A stretch of DNA of 51,576 nt. It comes from Betaproteobacteria bacterium. Its GTDB lineage: Bacteria; Pseudomonadota; Gammaproteobacteria; Burkholderiales; SG8-41. Below are positions 1 to 7,439 of the stretch, in pieces (the first letter of the stretch is position 1; every line of letters starts with the position of its first letter). Where the stretch lies: assembly GCA_025363575.1 (NCBI GenBank), contig JANYDM010000002.1, positions 1 through 51,576 of the forward strand. Direction: 5' to 3'. The position numbers were made by a program, and so were the translations under genes. The notes beneath the pieces are model-generated. The model was not told where the DNA came from. It worked only from the letters and a program-made list of their open reading frames with translations, and did no database searches.

Positions 1-116
1 ACCCAATCACTCAATCACTCAATCACCCAATCACCCAATCACCCAATCACCCAATCACCCAATCACCCAATCACCCAATCACCCAATCACCCAATCACCC
101 AATCACCCAATCACCC
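1..116. repeat. Tandem octamer array (ACCCAATC)n
   Basis: Fourteen and a half head-to-tail copies of the octamer ACCCAATC run from the window edge; copies two and three carry ACTCAATC. The array may continue outside the window. It overlaps the 3' end of the leftward aldolase gene, so its complement (GATTGGGT) encodes the last residues and the stop codon of that protein. There are no spacers, so it is not a CRISPR array. A degenerate relative of the same word occurs at 7307-7427. Confidence 0.95.
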
Positions 117-844
117 CACCCCGGTTGCTGGCGATCGAGTATGCGCTTGAGCGCCGTCAGATGAAGATCCGACTGCCCGCGCTCGGCATCCATTTGCGAG
201 CGCGTCTGCGCGGCGATTTTTTCCGGCACTATTTTGAGCGGTCTGCCCGCGGCGAGGACCTGCAGCATACAGGCGCGCTCGAGGTAATAGAGATCGTCGA
301 ATGCGTAAGCCACGCCCGGCCCGCACACGATGACGCCGTGATTGGCGAGGAACAGCACGTCGGCCGCGCCCAGCTTGGCCGCCATGCGATCGCCTTCGGC
401 ATGGTCAAGCGCGAGCCCGGTGTAATCGCGGTCATAGGCCACGCGGCCATGAAAGCGCAGCGCATTCTGGCTTGCCCATGCAAGTTCCGCGTTGTCGATG
501 ATAGTGAGCGCCGTCGCGTACGGCATATGCGTATGCAATACGCACTGCGCGCGCGGGTTGGCGCGATGAATGCAACCGTGAATGAAAAATGCGGTCGGTT
601 CCACTGCGTATTTGCCCGACACGTGCCGGCCATCGCGGTCGACGACGACCAGATCATCGGGTGTCACCTCCGACCAGTGCAGTCCCTGCGGATTGACCAG
701 GAAGTGGCCGGGTTGCGCGGGCATGGCAAGGCTGAAATGATTGCATACGCCTTCGGCGAGCCCCAGCCGCTCGGCTGACCGCAACGCGCAGACAAGGTCG
801 CGGCGCGCGTCGAGTTCTGCATAGGGTGGAGAGCTGTTTTTCAA
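95..844 (-). CDS. Class II aldolase/adducin family protein
   Basis: A 249-residue zinc-dependent class II aldolase/adducin-fold enzyme, probably acting on a small sugar-phosphate or hydroxy-acid substrate in the cytoplasm; the exact reaction cannot be told. Visible family features are the acidic residue in VEPTAFF (E82), the HTH metal motif at H104/H106 and a third His in ANHG (H169). Length is normal. The start is TTG at 842-844, overlapping the stop of the upstream gene (TTGA). A strong GGAGGA ribosome site lies six bases before it, which supports the TTG and implies translational coupling. The last six residues (GDWVIG) and the stop are encoded by the octamer array. It is the last gene of a leftward operon with a Bug protein. 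Confidence 0.85.
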   Translation of the reverse strand: MKNSSPPYAELDARRDLVCALRSAERLGLAEGVCNHFSLAMPAQPGHFLVNPQGLHWSEVTPDDLVVVDRDGRHVSGKYAVEPTAFFIHGCIHRANPRAQCVLHTHMPYATALTIIDNAELAWASQNALRFHGRVAYDRDYTGLALDHAEGDRMAAKLGAADVLFLANHGVIVCGPGVAYAFDDLYYLERACMLQVLAAGRPLKIVPEKIAAQTRSQMDAERGQSDLHLTALKRILDRQQPGWGDWVIG

Positions 845-1461
845 GCGGCTTCCTCCGCTTCGAGATGCGCCTGGCGGCCGGGCGTCGCCAGCGCCGGCGA
901 CGCGAGCCCGCCGGTTATCAGTTGCCTGATCTCCTCGGTCATGTCCGGTCCGCGCAGGCTGTCGGCGATGAGCAGCGGCCGTGCCAGATTGCGCGCACGC
1001 GCAAAGAGACGGAAATAGCGCACGCCGCCGAAGGCGCCGACATATCTGGCGGCGAGCCGGCTTTCGATTGCGATGATGTCGTCGCGTGCGACCTCATGCC
1101 GCGAGAGCGTGTAGCCAAACCAGTTTCTCGCGGTGCGCAATCCCGCGCTGCTCACTTCGACCTGCAGCGAGTTGGCGGCGGTCCACACGGCGATCACGAT
1201 GAAAAACTGACCGAGCAGCAGCAGGGGCAGCGCGAATACGCCGGCGAACGCGAGGGCCAGCATGCTGACCGCTGCCGTCTCGCCCGAGCTGACGAGCCCC
1301 GAAACCGCAGCGAGGCCGATCACGCTGCACGCGCCGCCAAAAAGCGCGAGCATCAACGCGGAACCGGCCGCGCGCAGCGGCGCAAAATACAGCGCAATGC
1401 CGTCAGGGCACTGCATGATGCGAACGGCGCCGACGCTATGCGCCGCAGGAGTTTCTGTCAT
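841..1461 (-). CDS. Hypothetical membrane protein
   Basis: A 206-residue protein with two hydrophobic segments (about residues 30-57 and 64-92) separated by a very short loop, followed by a soluble C-terminal part of about 110 residues. The pattern of a helical hairpin plus a mixed beta/alpha domain (EVSSAGLRTARNWFGY onward) resembles bacterial PH-like membrane proteins, but I do not recognise the family and the resemblance is inference. It lies 10 bp downstream of the Bug gene and overlaps the aldolase start, so all three are probably co-transcribed. Its function is unknown. Confidence 0.65.
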   Translation of the reverse strand: MTETPAAHSVGAVRIMQCPDGIALYFAPLRAAGSALMLALFGGACSVIGLAAVSGLVSSGETAAVSMLALAFAGVFALPLLLLGQFFIVIAVWTAANSLQVEVSSAGLRTARNWFGYTLSRHEVARDDIIAIESRLAARYVGAFGGVRYFRLFARARNLARPLLIADSLRGPDMTEEIRQLITGGLASPALATPGRQAHLEAEEAA

Positions 1462-1471
1462 CGCACGCGCC

Positions 1472-2440
1472 TTATTCGACCCTGACCCTGGCCGCTTTCG
1501 CGACCCGCGCCCATTTTTCGGTTTCGCTTTTCATGAACGCGGCGAACTCCTCCGGCGAATTGCCGATCGCGATACCGCCCTGCTGCAGGATTTTCTCCTT
1601 CATATCGGGCGCCCTGAGCATTTTCAGGAGGTCCGCGTTGGCCTTGACGATCATGTCGCGCGGCGTATTGGCGGGCATCACAACGCCCTGCCATGAGCTG
1701 CCGTCGAAGCCTTTGATGCCGCCTTGCTCGATGGTCGGCAGATCGGGCAGCGGCGAGAAACGGTCTTTGGTCGACACTGCGATCGCGCGCACTTTGCCCT
1801 GCTGCACGAACGGGAGCGCGGCAATCGCGGTGCTGAACGCAACGTCGATTTGCCCGGAGATCTGATCGATCATCGCGGGCGACGCGCCTTTGTACGGCAC
1901 GTGGACGAGATCGATGCCGCCGGCCATCCACTTGAACATCTCCATCAGCATGTGCGGGCTCGTGCCGTTGCCGGTCGATGCGTAGGTCAGCACGCCGGGT
2001 TTCGCCTTGGCAAGCGCCACGAGGTCGCGTACATTTTTTACCGGTAGCGACGGATGGACCATCAGCAGGCTGGGCAAGGTCGCCATCAGAGTCACCGGCG
2101 CCAGGTCCTTCAGCGGATCAAAACCGAGCTTCGAATAGATCGACGGCGATATGCTTTGCGCGACGGTGAGCATGCAGATCGTGTAGCCGTCGGCCGGCGA
2201 CTTCGCGCATATCTCCGCGCCGATGTTGCCGCCGGCGCCGGCGCGATTGTCGGCGACCACCTGCACGCCCCACGCCTCGGTGAGCCGCTGCGACGCGAGG
2301 CGGCCCATGATGTCGGTCGGTCCGCCGGGCGGAAACGGAATGATGAAGCGCACCGGTTTGGCGGGATAGGACTGCGCGAACGCGCCCGGGGCCAGCACGC
2401 TCACTATCACCGTAAGAGCGGCCTTGGTTGCGGTCTTCAT
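1472..2440 (-). CDS. Bug family (TctC-type) substrate-binding protein
   Basis: A 322-residue periplasmic binding protein of the Bug/TctC family of tripartite tricarboxylate transporters. A Sec signal peptide ends at GAFAQ (about residue 23). Family signatures follow in order: PFPPGGPTDIMGR, the ligand-loop NRAGAGG, DGYT, VHPSLPVKNVRDLVALAKA and VPYKGASPA. The ATG is preceded by GAGGGAAAG. The ligand is probably a carboxylate, but it cannot be inferred. No TctA or TctB permease gene is in the window, so this is an orphan receptor, as is common in Burkholderiales. The downstream membrane and aldolase genes may act on the imported compound. Confidence 0.92.
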   Translation of the reverse strand: MKTATKAALTVIVSVLAPGAFAQSYPAKPVRFIIPFPPGGPTDIMGRLASQRLTEAWGVQVVADNRAGAGGNIGAEICAKSPADGYTICMLTVAQSISPSIYSKLGFDPLKDLAPVTLMATLPSLLMVHPSLPVKNVRDLVALAKAKPGVLTYASTGNGTSPHMLMEMFKWMAGGIDLVHVPYKGASPAMIDQISGQIDVAFSTAIAALPFVQQGKVRAIAVSTKDRFSPLPDLPTIEQGGIKGFDGSSWQGVVMPANTPRDMIVKANADLLKMLRAPDMKEKILQQGGIAIGNSPEEFAAFMKSETEKWARVAKAARVRVE

Positions 2441-2488
2441 TTTCTTTCCCTCGTCATTCGTCTTCGCGCCTGATTCGTTTTGATCGGT

Positions 2489-3085
2489 TCATGCGACGAC
2501 CGGCGCGCGCCGGGCGGCTGCACGTGGTTTCGCCGGCGGATCGAGTTGATTCGCGGCCGCCGCATTGAGTGCGTCGGCGCCGGGATTGTCGCGCCATATG
2601 CCGATGAGATCCCACAGCACGCGCGCGTCCGCGAGCGCGCGGTGGCGCGCGTCGCACGTGATGGCATGACGCTCGATAAGCGTGTCGAGATTGTGCCGCG
2701 CATGGCCGGGGAAAAGTTTGCGCGACAGTTTTACCGTGCATATGACGTCGGCTGAATACTCGGCATCGAGGCGGCCGAATTCAGCGCGCAGGAAACCGTA
2801 GTCGAACCGCGCGTTGTGCGCTACCAGCAGCCTGCCGCGCAGCCGCGCGTGCAGCTCGTTTGCCAGCGCCGCGAATGTCGGCGCGTCCGCGACCATGCCG
2901 TCGGTGATGCCGGTCAACGCTTCGATGAACGGCGGAATGCCCATTTGCGGATTGACGAGAGTGCTCCATTCGCGCACGTACTCGCCGTTCTCGACTTCGA
3001 TAAGTCCAATCTCCGTGATGCGGTCGATGCCCGCGGATGAGCCGGTGGTTTCGAGGTCGAGAAAGGCGAGCGAACGGTTGAGCAT
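2489..3085 (-). CDS. DEDDh 3'-5' exonuclease (DnaQ/epsilon-like)
   Basis: A 198-residue RNase T/DnaQ superfamily exonuclease. All catalytic residues are visible: D10 and E12 in FLDLETTG (Exo I), D95 in HNARFDYGFL (Exo II), and H148 with D153 in HRALADA (Exo III), which makes it DEDDh type. It is a single-domain protein with no polymerase or GIY-YIG fusion, so it is a stand-alone proofreading or repair nuclease rather than classical DnaQ, which is longer and carries an alpha-subunit-binding tail. The gene starts 15 bp after the stop of the HTH gene, so the two are probably in one transcript. Confidence 0.9.
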   Translation of the reverse strand: MLNRSLAFLDLETTGSSAGIDRITEIGLIEVENGEYVREWSTLVNPQMGIPPFIEALTGITDGMVADAPTFAALANELHARLRGRLLVAHNARFDYGFLRAEFGRLDAEYSADVICTVKLSRKLFPGHARHNLDTLIERHAITCDARHRALADARVLWDLIGIWRDNPGADALNAAAANQLDPPAKPRAAARRAPVVA

Positions 3086-3100
3086 CGTCGAGGCGCCGGC

Positions 3101-3397
3101 TCAGGTCTGCGTAGCCGGCGGCACATCGGGTGATGCGTCACCGTTGCGCTCGCGCACCAATGTGCCGAGCTCGGCGAGCCGCGTCCCCAGGCGGTACGTG
3201 CCCGGCTCGATGCGGTCGACCATGCGGTTGCGCACCATCACGTTAAGTATGCGGTGAGCCGTAGACGGATGAAGCTGCGTTTGCGCTGCCAGCAGCTTGA
3301 GCGTGACCGGCGCGGGATGGGAGGCCAACGCGTCCAGCAGATTCATCATCCGGTCGATGACCTGGATCGAGGAGCGGGTTTCTTTTTCTTCTGTCAC
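3101..3397 (-). CDS. IclR-type helix-turn-helix protein lacking the effector domain
   Basis: A 98-residue protein matching only the N-terminal winged helix of IclR regulators (SSIQVIDRMMNLLDALA, then the LHPSTAHRILNVM recognition region and the TYRLGTRLAELG wing). Full IclR proteins are about 250 residues with a C-terminal ligand-binding domain. Here the frame stops after a short polar tail, and the next gene begins 15 bp later, with no remnant of the effector domain. The start is GTG at 3395-3397; the ribosome site is weak. It could be a genuine minimal DNA-binding protein or a truncated regulator. It probably regulates the neighbouring genes, but this is inference. Confidence 0.8.
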   Translation of the reverse strand: MTEEKETRSSIQVIDRMMNLLDALASHPAPVTLKLLAAQTQLHPSTAHRILNVMVRNRMVDRIEPGTYRLGTRLAELGTLVRERNGDASPDVPPATQT

Positions 3398-3478
3398 GGC
3401 GGCCCGTTGTTGTAGTAATGGATGAAACGCCGCGGATTTTACAATATGAAATCGGGCACAACAAGCGCGGCCACGGGA

Positions 3479-4252
3479 TTAGCGCTTGATAATTGAGTAA
3501 TCGACCGCGCGGCCGATACCGCGGCGAAATCCTTCGAGGCGCAGCACCTGGCCGGGCGTGATGTTGGCAAGATTCACATCGTTACCGAAGGTCTTGAGCA
3601 GCTCGACATGCTGCGTTGGAAAGCGGTAGGGGTCGGCTTCGATCACCAGCCGCTCGAACCATGGCTGCGTCTTCAATGCCGGTATCGCGTCGGCGCGCGC
3701 CGCCACCAGCATGTCGAAATCGCTTTGCTCGACGATGACATGCTCTATGCCCTGGGCGCCGACGGCAGCGACCACCGCGCCGAGTTCTTCGAGCGCGAGG
3801 GGCAGGGTAGGATTCTTGCGCCCGAATTCGTACTTGATGTAAATGCCGCGCTTCTGAAAGCGCTCGATAGCCCGCGCGCGCTCGTCCGGCGTGAGGGCGA
3901 TGTAATTTTCGGAGATCTCGAGGCCGCCGATGTCGAGGTCGAGTAGCAGCTTTTCGAGCCCGTCGAGGTCGTTTTTCTGCCATGCATATTCGAACAGGAT
4001 GCCGCCCGCGAACGGCGTCACGCCGAAGTCGCGGTACGTGCGCGCCGCGGCCTTGACGGTGTCGCGTGGCAGCAGCAGCGCATTCAATGCATAAATCTTC
4101 GCGTAGTCGATGTAGTCCGCGCACGCCGCGAGCAGATTGCGGATGCCTTCCGCCGCGCCTGTCCAGCCGAAAATATCGGGCCCGAAATCGATCATCGACG
4201 TGATGCCGCGCTTGCGCGGTTTGCCGGAGCGGGGAGGGAGGGCGAGAGTCAT
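3479..4252 (-). CDS. Phosphosulfolactate synthase (ComA) family protein
   Basis: A 257-residue TIM-barrel protein resembling ComA, which adds sulfite to phosphoenolpyruvate in coenzyme M synthesis of methanogens. Family hallmarks seen are the start (P-x-KPRKRG-IT-MID-G), DYIDYAKI, PFAGGILFEYA, LEISENYI, the segment from K137 to KNP, VIVEQSD, IEADPYRFPTQ and DVNLANITP near the end. Length is normal. Coenzyme M is not expected in this kind of bacterium, so the physiological reaction is uncertain; sulfolactate-type chemistry or another PEP-like addition are options. An ATG start is preceded by GAGTAAG. The gene faces away from a sulfatase across a 318-bp region full of repeats. Confidence 0.8.
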   Translation of the reverse strand: MTLALPPRSGKPRKRGITSMIDFGPDIFGWTGAAEGIRNLLAACADYIDYAKIYALNALLLPRDTVKAAARTYRDFGVTPFAGGILFEYAWQKNDLDGLEKLLLDLDIGGLEISENYIALTPDERARAIERFQKRGIYIKYEFGRKNPTLPLALEELGAVVAAVGAQGIEHVIVEQSDFDMLVAARADAIPALKTQPWFERLVIEADPYRFPTQHVELLKTFGNDVNLANITPGQVLRLEGFRRGIGRAVDYSIIKR

Positions 4253-4270
4253 CTTACTCAGTCAAGATCT

Positions 4271-4544
4271 TGCAGCCGCCGATAAACCGCAGATAAACGC
4301 AGATAAACCAAAGCAGCGGGGATCGCGTCGGAATTAAACTGCATTACGTTTGTGGGGGAAACGGATTAACGGATAGTATAAGTTTCTTTCAAGCTTTCGT
4401 CGCAAGCATTCCATGCGCGTCCGAGCGAACGACGAGTCATGAGCAATTGCCGCAGATAAACGCAAAATTCACGCACATGTAAAATCCTTATGCATGTTCG
4501 GCGTTTGACTTATCTGTGTTTATCGGCGTTTATCTGCGGCTGCA
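4271..4544. repeat. Tandem/inverted repeat pair, GCAGATAAAC type
   Basis: This is the main content of the 318-bp gap between the divergent ComA-like and sulfatase genes. The left arm (4271-4308) holds three roughly 10-bp copies of the word (C)GCAGATAAAC after TGCAGCCG. The right arm (4510-4544) is its inverted copy, ending in GCGGCTGCA. Another forward copy lies at 4451-4463. The arms could form a long hairpin with a loop of about 200 bases. I see no gene between them. Confidence 0.85.
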
Positions 4545-4570
4545 ACGTGTTTTAGATCGACGTGGAAACC

Positions 4571-6109
4571 ATGGCTAAACAACCGAACATCCTGCTCATC
4601 ACGTCCGACCAGCAACGCGGCGACTGCTACGGCTTCGAGCGGCCGGATGTCAAAACGCCGCATCTGGACCGGCTCGCGCGCGACGGCACGCGCTTTTCGG
4701 CGTGCATCACGCCCAACCTTGTGTGCCAGCCGTCGCGCGCGTCCATCCTGACAGGGTTGCTGCCGCTCACTCACGGGGTATGGGATAACGGTGTCGATCT
4801 CGATCCGAAAGTCGGCGCGCAGGGTTTTGCGGGCACGCTCGCGCGTGCGGGCTATCAGACGGCGTTCCTCGGCAAAGCGCATTTCGCGACCAAGTCCACA
4901 TTCGCGCCGACCGGCACGCCGGAATGCAACAAAAGCCAGGCGAAGTACGGTCGCGGCTGGTGCGGGCCTTATATGGGGTTCGAACATGTCGAGTTGATGG
5001 TGCTTGGACATTTGCACCGCACGCGCCCGCTCGAGCAACCCGCGTGCGGACATTACGAGCGCTGGCTGACGAGCCGGGGCAACGGGGACGAGGCGATCAA
5101 ATTGTGGGCGACTGGACTGCCGCCCGACGTCGGCGCTGCGCAAACGTGGAACTCTGCGCTGCCGGTCGCGTGGCACAGCAGCACATGGGCGGCGGACCGC
5201 GCGATTCACTACATGGAGCAGCGCGACAAACAGAAGCCGTTCTGCGCATGGGTGTCGTTTCCCGATCCGCATCATGCTTTCGATTGCCCCGAGCCCTGGT
5301 CGCGCCTTTACGATCCCGCAAGCCTTACGCTGCCCGCAAACCGGAAGAAAGATCTCGAGCGCCGGCCGTGGTGGCACAAAGCGTCGCTCGAAGGCAAACC
5401 GCAATTGTCCGATCCGACGATGCTCAAGTTCCGCGCTGAAGGCTCGCGCGTGCCCGACCAGTCCGATCTGCAGCTTGCGCACATGACCGCGAACTACTAC
5501 GGCATGATTTCGCTGATCGACCATAACGTCGGCCGCATGCTCGAGGCGCTCGCCGCGCAAGGGCTGGCGGACGACACGCTGGTGATCTACTCCACCGATC
5601 ACGGCGACATGCTCGGCAACCATGGGCTGTATCTCAAAGGCCCCACGCCGTACGAAGATCTGCTGCGCATTGGCATGATCGCGCGCGGACCGGGCGTCGC
5701 GGCCAACTGCGTTGTCGGGGAGCCGGTGTCGACTCTCGATCTCGCGGCCACGTTCTACGATTACGCCGGCGCGAGCGCGCCAATGGATGTGCAGAGCCGC
5801 ACGCTGAAGCCGCTGCTCGGCGGGCACCAGTCGACGCGCGATGCGGCGTGGAGCGAATGGCACGTGCATCCGTCGCGCTGCGGAGTCGGGCTGCAGCTGC
5901 GCACCGTGCGCACCAAGACCCACAAGTGCACGTTCGAGCTCGCGTCCGGCGCCGGCGAGCTGTACGATCTCGTCAATGATCCCGGTGAAATGGATAACCG
6001 CTTCGACGATCCCGGCTATCGTAAGGTGCGCGCTGAACTCGAAGCGCTGATGCGTGCACGGCCCGGCAAGGTACAGGACAAGCTCGCTGAACCGATCGGC
6101 ATGGCGTAA
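4571..6109 (+). CDS. Sulfatase family hydrolase
   Basis: A 512-residue type I sulfatase of the alkaline phosphatase superfamily, hydrolysing a sulfate ester. The formylglycine signature C-x-P-S-R is at C52 (VCQPSRASILTG), so activity requires conversion of C52 by a formylglycine-generating enzyme or similar. Other features are the metal Asp in LLITSDQQRGD (D13), GKAHF, and the second metal site STDHGDMLGNHGLYLKG. No signal peptide is seen, so it is predicted cytoplasmic. ATG at 4571 is preferred; an in-frame GTG at 4562 would add three residues. The substrate cannot be inferred. The nearby ComA-like gene and an arylsulfotransferase-like gene at 17854 give a loose sulfur-ester context. Confidence 0.93.
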   Translation: MAKQPNILLITSDQQRGDCYGFERPDVKTPHLDRLARDGTRFSACITPNLVCQPSRASILTGLLPLTHGVWDNGVDLDPKVGAQGFAGTLARAGYQTAFLGKAHFATKSTFAPTGTPECNKSQAKYGRGWCGPYMGFEHVELMVLGHLHRTRPLEQPACGHYERWLTSRGNGDEAIKLWATGLPPDVGAAQTWNSALPVAWHSSTWAADRAIHYMEQRDKQKPFCAWVSFPDPHHAFDCPEPWSRLYDPASLTLPANRKKDLERRPWWHKASLEGKPQLSDPTMLKFRAEGSRVPDQSDLQLAHMTANYYGMISLIDHNVGRMLEALAAQGLADDTLVIYSTDHGDMLGNHGLYLKGPTPYEDLLRIGMIARGPGVAANCVVGEPVSTLDLAATFYDYAGASAPMDVQSRTLKPLLGGHQSTRDAAWSEWHVHPSRCGVGLQLRTVRTKTHKCTFELASGAGELYDLVNDPGEMDNRFDDPGYRKVRAELEALMRARPGKVQDKLAEPIGMA

Positions 6110-6117
6110 AAAGCGAT

Positions 6118-6253
6118 AGCCATAGAGGACACAGAGGACACAGAGGACGCAGAGGACACAGAGGTCACGGAGCAAGAACGGAAAAAGATCGGCTGTGTTT
6201 CAAAAGAAGCGCGAAGCCGGTTTTTTCTCCGTGATCTCCGTGTCCTATGTGGC
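6118..6253. repeat. Tandem/inverted repeat pair, ACACAGAGG type
   Basis: The left arm (6118-6171) contains five to six 9-bp copies of (AC)ACAGAGG with small variations, starting nine bases after the sulfatase stop. The right arm (6226-6253, CTCCGTGATCTCCGTGTCC then TATGTGGC) is an inverted copy. The intervening 54 bases carry no recognisable gene. A strong hairpin in the sulfatase transcript is possible, but there is no T tract after it as in an intrinsic terminator. Confidence 0.85.
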
Positions 6254-6281
6254 AAATGGTTTTGTTCTGCGGTGACTGGCA

Positions 6282-6308
6282 TTGCCAAATGGGGTTTTCT
6301 GCGATAAT
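6282..6308 (+). promoter_or_regulatory. Putative sigma-70 promoter for the second Bug gene
   Basis: An extended -10 element TGCGATAAT (6300-6308) lies 29 bases before the ATG at 6338, with TTGCCA (6282-6287) as a possible -35 at a short 15-bp spacing. The same TGCGATAATCG word occurs before the hydroxyacid dehydrogenase at 48801. Assigned by eye only. Confidence 0.35.
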
Positions 6309-6337
6309 CGGCGACGCAAAACTTCTGGGGGGGCGTC

Positions 6338-7306
6338 ATGCGCATCACTGCAACATGGCTGGTATCGCTGTCGCTCGCCGCGCTGAGCCCAGTATCTTCG
6401 GCGCAAAACTATCCAAGTAAATCGATCCGCTTCCTGGTGGGGTTCGCGCCGGGCGGCTCGACCGATATCCTGGCGCGCCTGATCGCGCAGAAGATGTCGG
6501 ACAATGTCGGCCAGCAAGTAGTGGTCGATAATCGCGCCGGCGCCGGTGGTATCATCGCTGCGGAGATTCTGTCGAAATCACCGCCCGACGGCTACACGAT
6601 GCTGGCCTGCACGACCGGTAATTTCGCAATCATTCCGTACCTCTACAAGACAGTGCCGTACAACGCCGACAAGGACCTGCTGCCGGTGACGCAGACCGGA
6701 TCGCTGCCGTACATCATCGTCATTCATCCGTCGCTGCCGGTCAAAAACGTGAAAGAGCTCATCTCGTTCGCGAAGTCGCATCCGGGGCAGATCAACTATG
6801 CATCGTCCGGTATAGGTTCCGCCTCGCACTTGTCGCCGGAGCTGTTCAAGTCGATGGCAGGCATCGATATCATCCACGTGCCGTACAAGGGTACGGGCCA
6901 GGCGATCGGCGACCTGCTCGCGGGCCAGGTGGTGATGATGTTCGACCAGCCGGTGAGCACGCTGCCGCACGTCAAGGCCGGCAAACTGCGCGTGCTGGCG
7001 ATCACCAGCGGCAAGCGTTTCCCGACGCTGCAGGACATTCCCACCGTGGCGGAATCGGGTATCCCGGGATTTGAAGCGGTGTCGTGGGCCGGCGTGTGCG
7101 TGCCCGGCGGCACCTCGAAAGAAATCATCAACCGGCTGCAGGTCGAAACCTCGAAAGTGCTGAAGCTGCCCGATGTCACGGAGCGCCTGATGCGCGACGG
7201 CATCGAGCCGATCGGCAGCACGCCCGAGCAGTTTCACGTGTTCATCGAGCGCGAAAAAATCAAGTGGAGCAAAGTTGTCAAGGATTCCGGCGCGCGCGCG
7301 GATTGA
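6338..7306 (+). CDS. Bug family (TctC-type) substrate-binding protein
   Basis: A 322-residue periplasmic receptor, second of three Bug paralogues in the window. The signal peptide is cleaved near PVSSAQ. Signatures are GFAPGGSTDILARL, DNRAGAGG, PDGYTM, IHPSLPVKNVKELISFAK, YASSGIGSASH and VPYKGTGQA. A GGGGGG run five bases before the ATG serves as ribosome site. No TctAB permease is nearby. It follows the sulfatase and precedes a secreted hydrolase, so its ligand might be a product of one of them, but the repeat elements on both sides argue against a tight operon. Confidence 0.92.
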   Translation: MRITATWLVSLSLAALSPVSSAQNYPSKSIRFLVGFAPGGSTDILARLIAQKMSDNVGQQVVVDNRAGAGGIIAAEILSKSPPDGYTMLACTTGNFAIIPYLYKTVPYNADKDLLPVTQTGSLPYIIVIHPSLPVKNVKELISFAKSHPGQINYASSGIGSASHLSPELFKSMAGIDIIHVPYKGTGQAIGDLLAGQVVMMFDQPVSTLPHVKAGKLRVLAITSGKRFPTLQDIPTVAESGIPGFEAVSWAGVCVPGGTSKEIINRLQVETSKVLKLPDVTERLMRDGIEPIGSTPEQFHVFIEREKIKWSKVVKDSGARAD

Positions 7307-7427
7307 ATGGGTGATTAGGTGATTTAGTAATTATGTGACTAGGTGACTGAGTGATGAAGTTAACGAGCGACGCTGGATTATGTGACTAGGTGATTCACTC
7401 ATCTCAGAATCACTTAATCATTGATGT
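7307..7427. repeat. Degenerate octamer repeats (TGATTAGG/TGACTAGG) with inverted copies
   Basis: Starting at the stop codon of the Bug gene, the sequence is made of imperfect 8-bp words such as GTGATTAG and GTGACTAG. TGACTAGGTGA occurs twice (about 7337 and 7383). It is followed by inverted copies (TCACTCATCTCAGAATCACTTAATCA, split here as about 7394-7420). The words are close to the complement of the octamer at 1-116. No gene lies inside; the next ribosome site begins at 7431. Confidence 0.75.
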
Positions 7428-7439
7428 TCGGAGGAAACC

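Noticed and set aside
1..116. CRISPR-like repeat array
   Set aside because: The 8-bp units are contiguous with no spacers, and no cas genes are present.
4520..6175. A 551-codon open frame antisense to the sulfatase
   Set aside because: It runs exactly opposite a gene with all sulfatase motifs, begins in repeat sequence and has an Arg/Ala/His-rich composition typical of GC-rich antisense frames.
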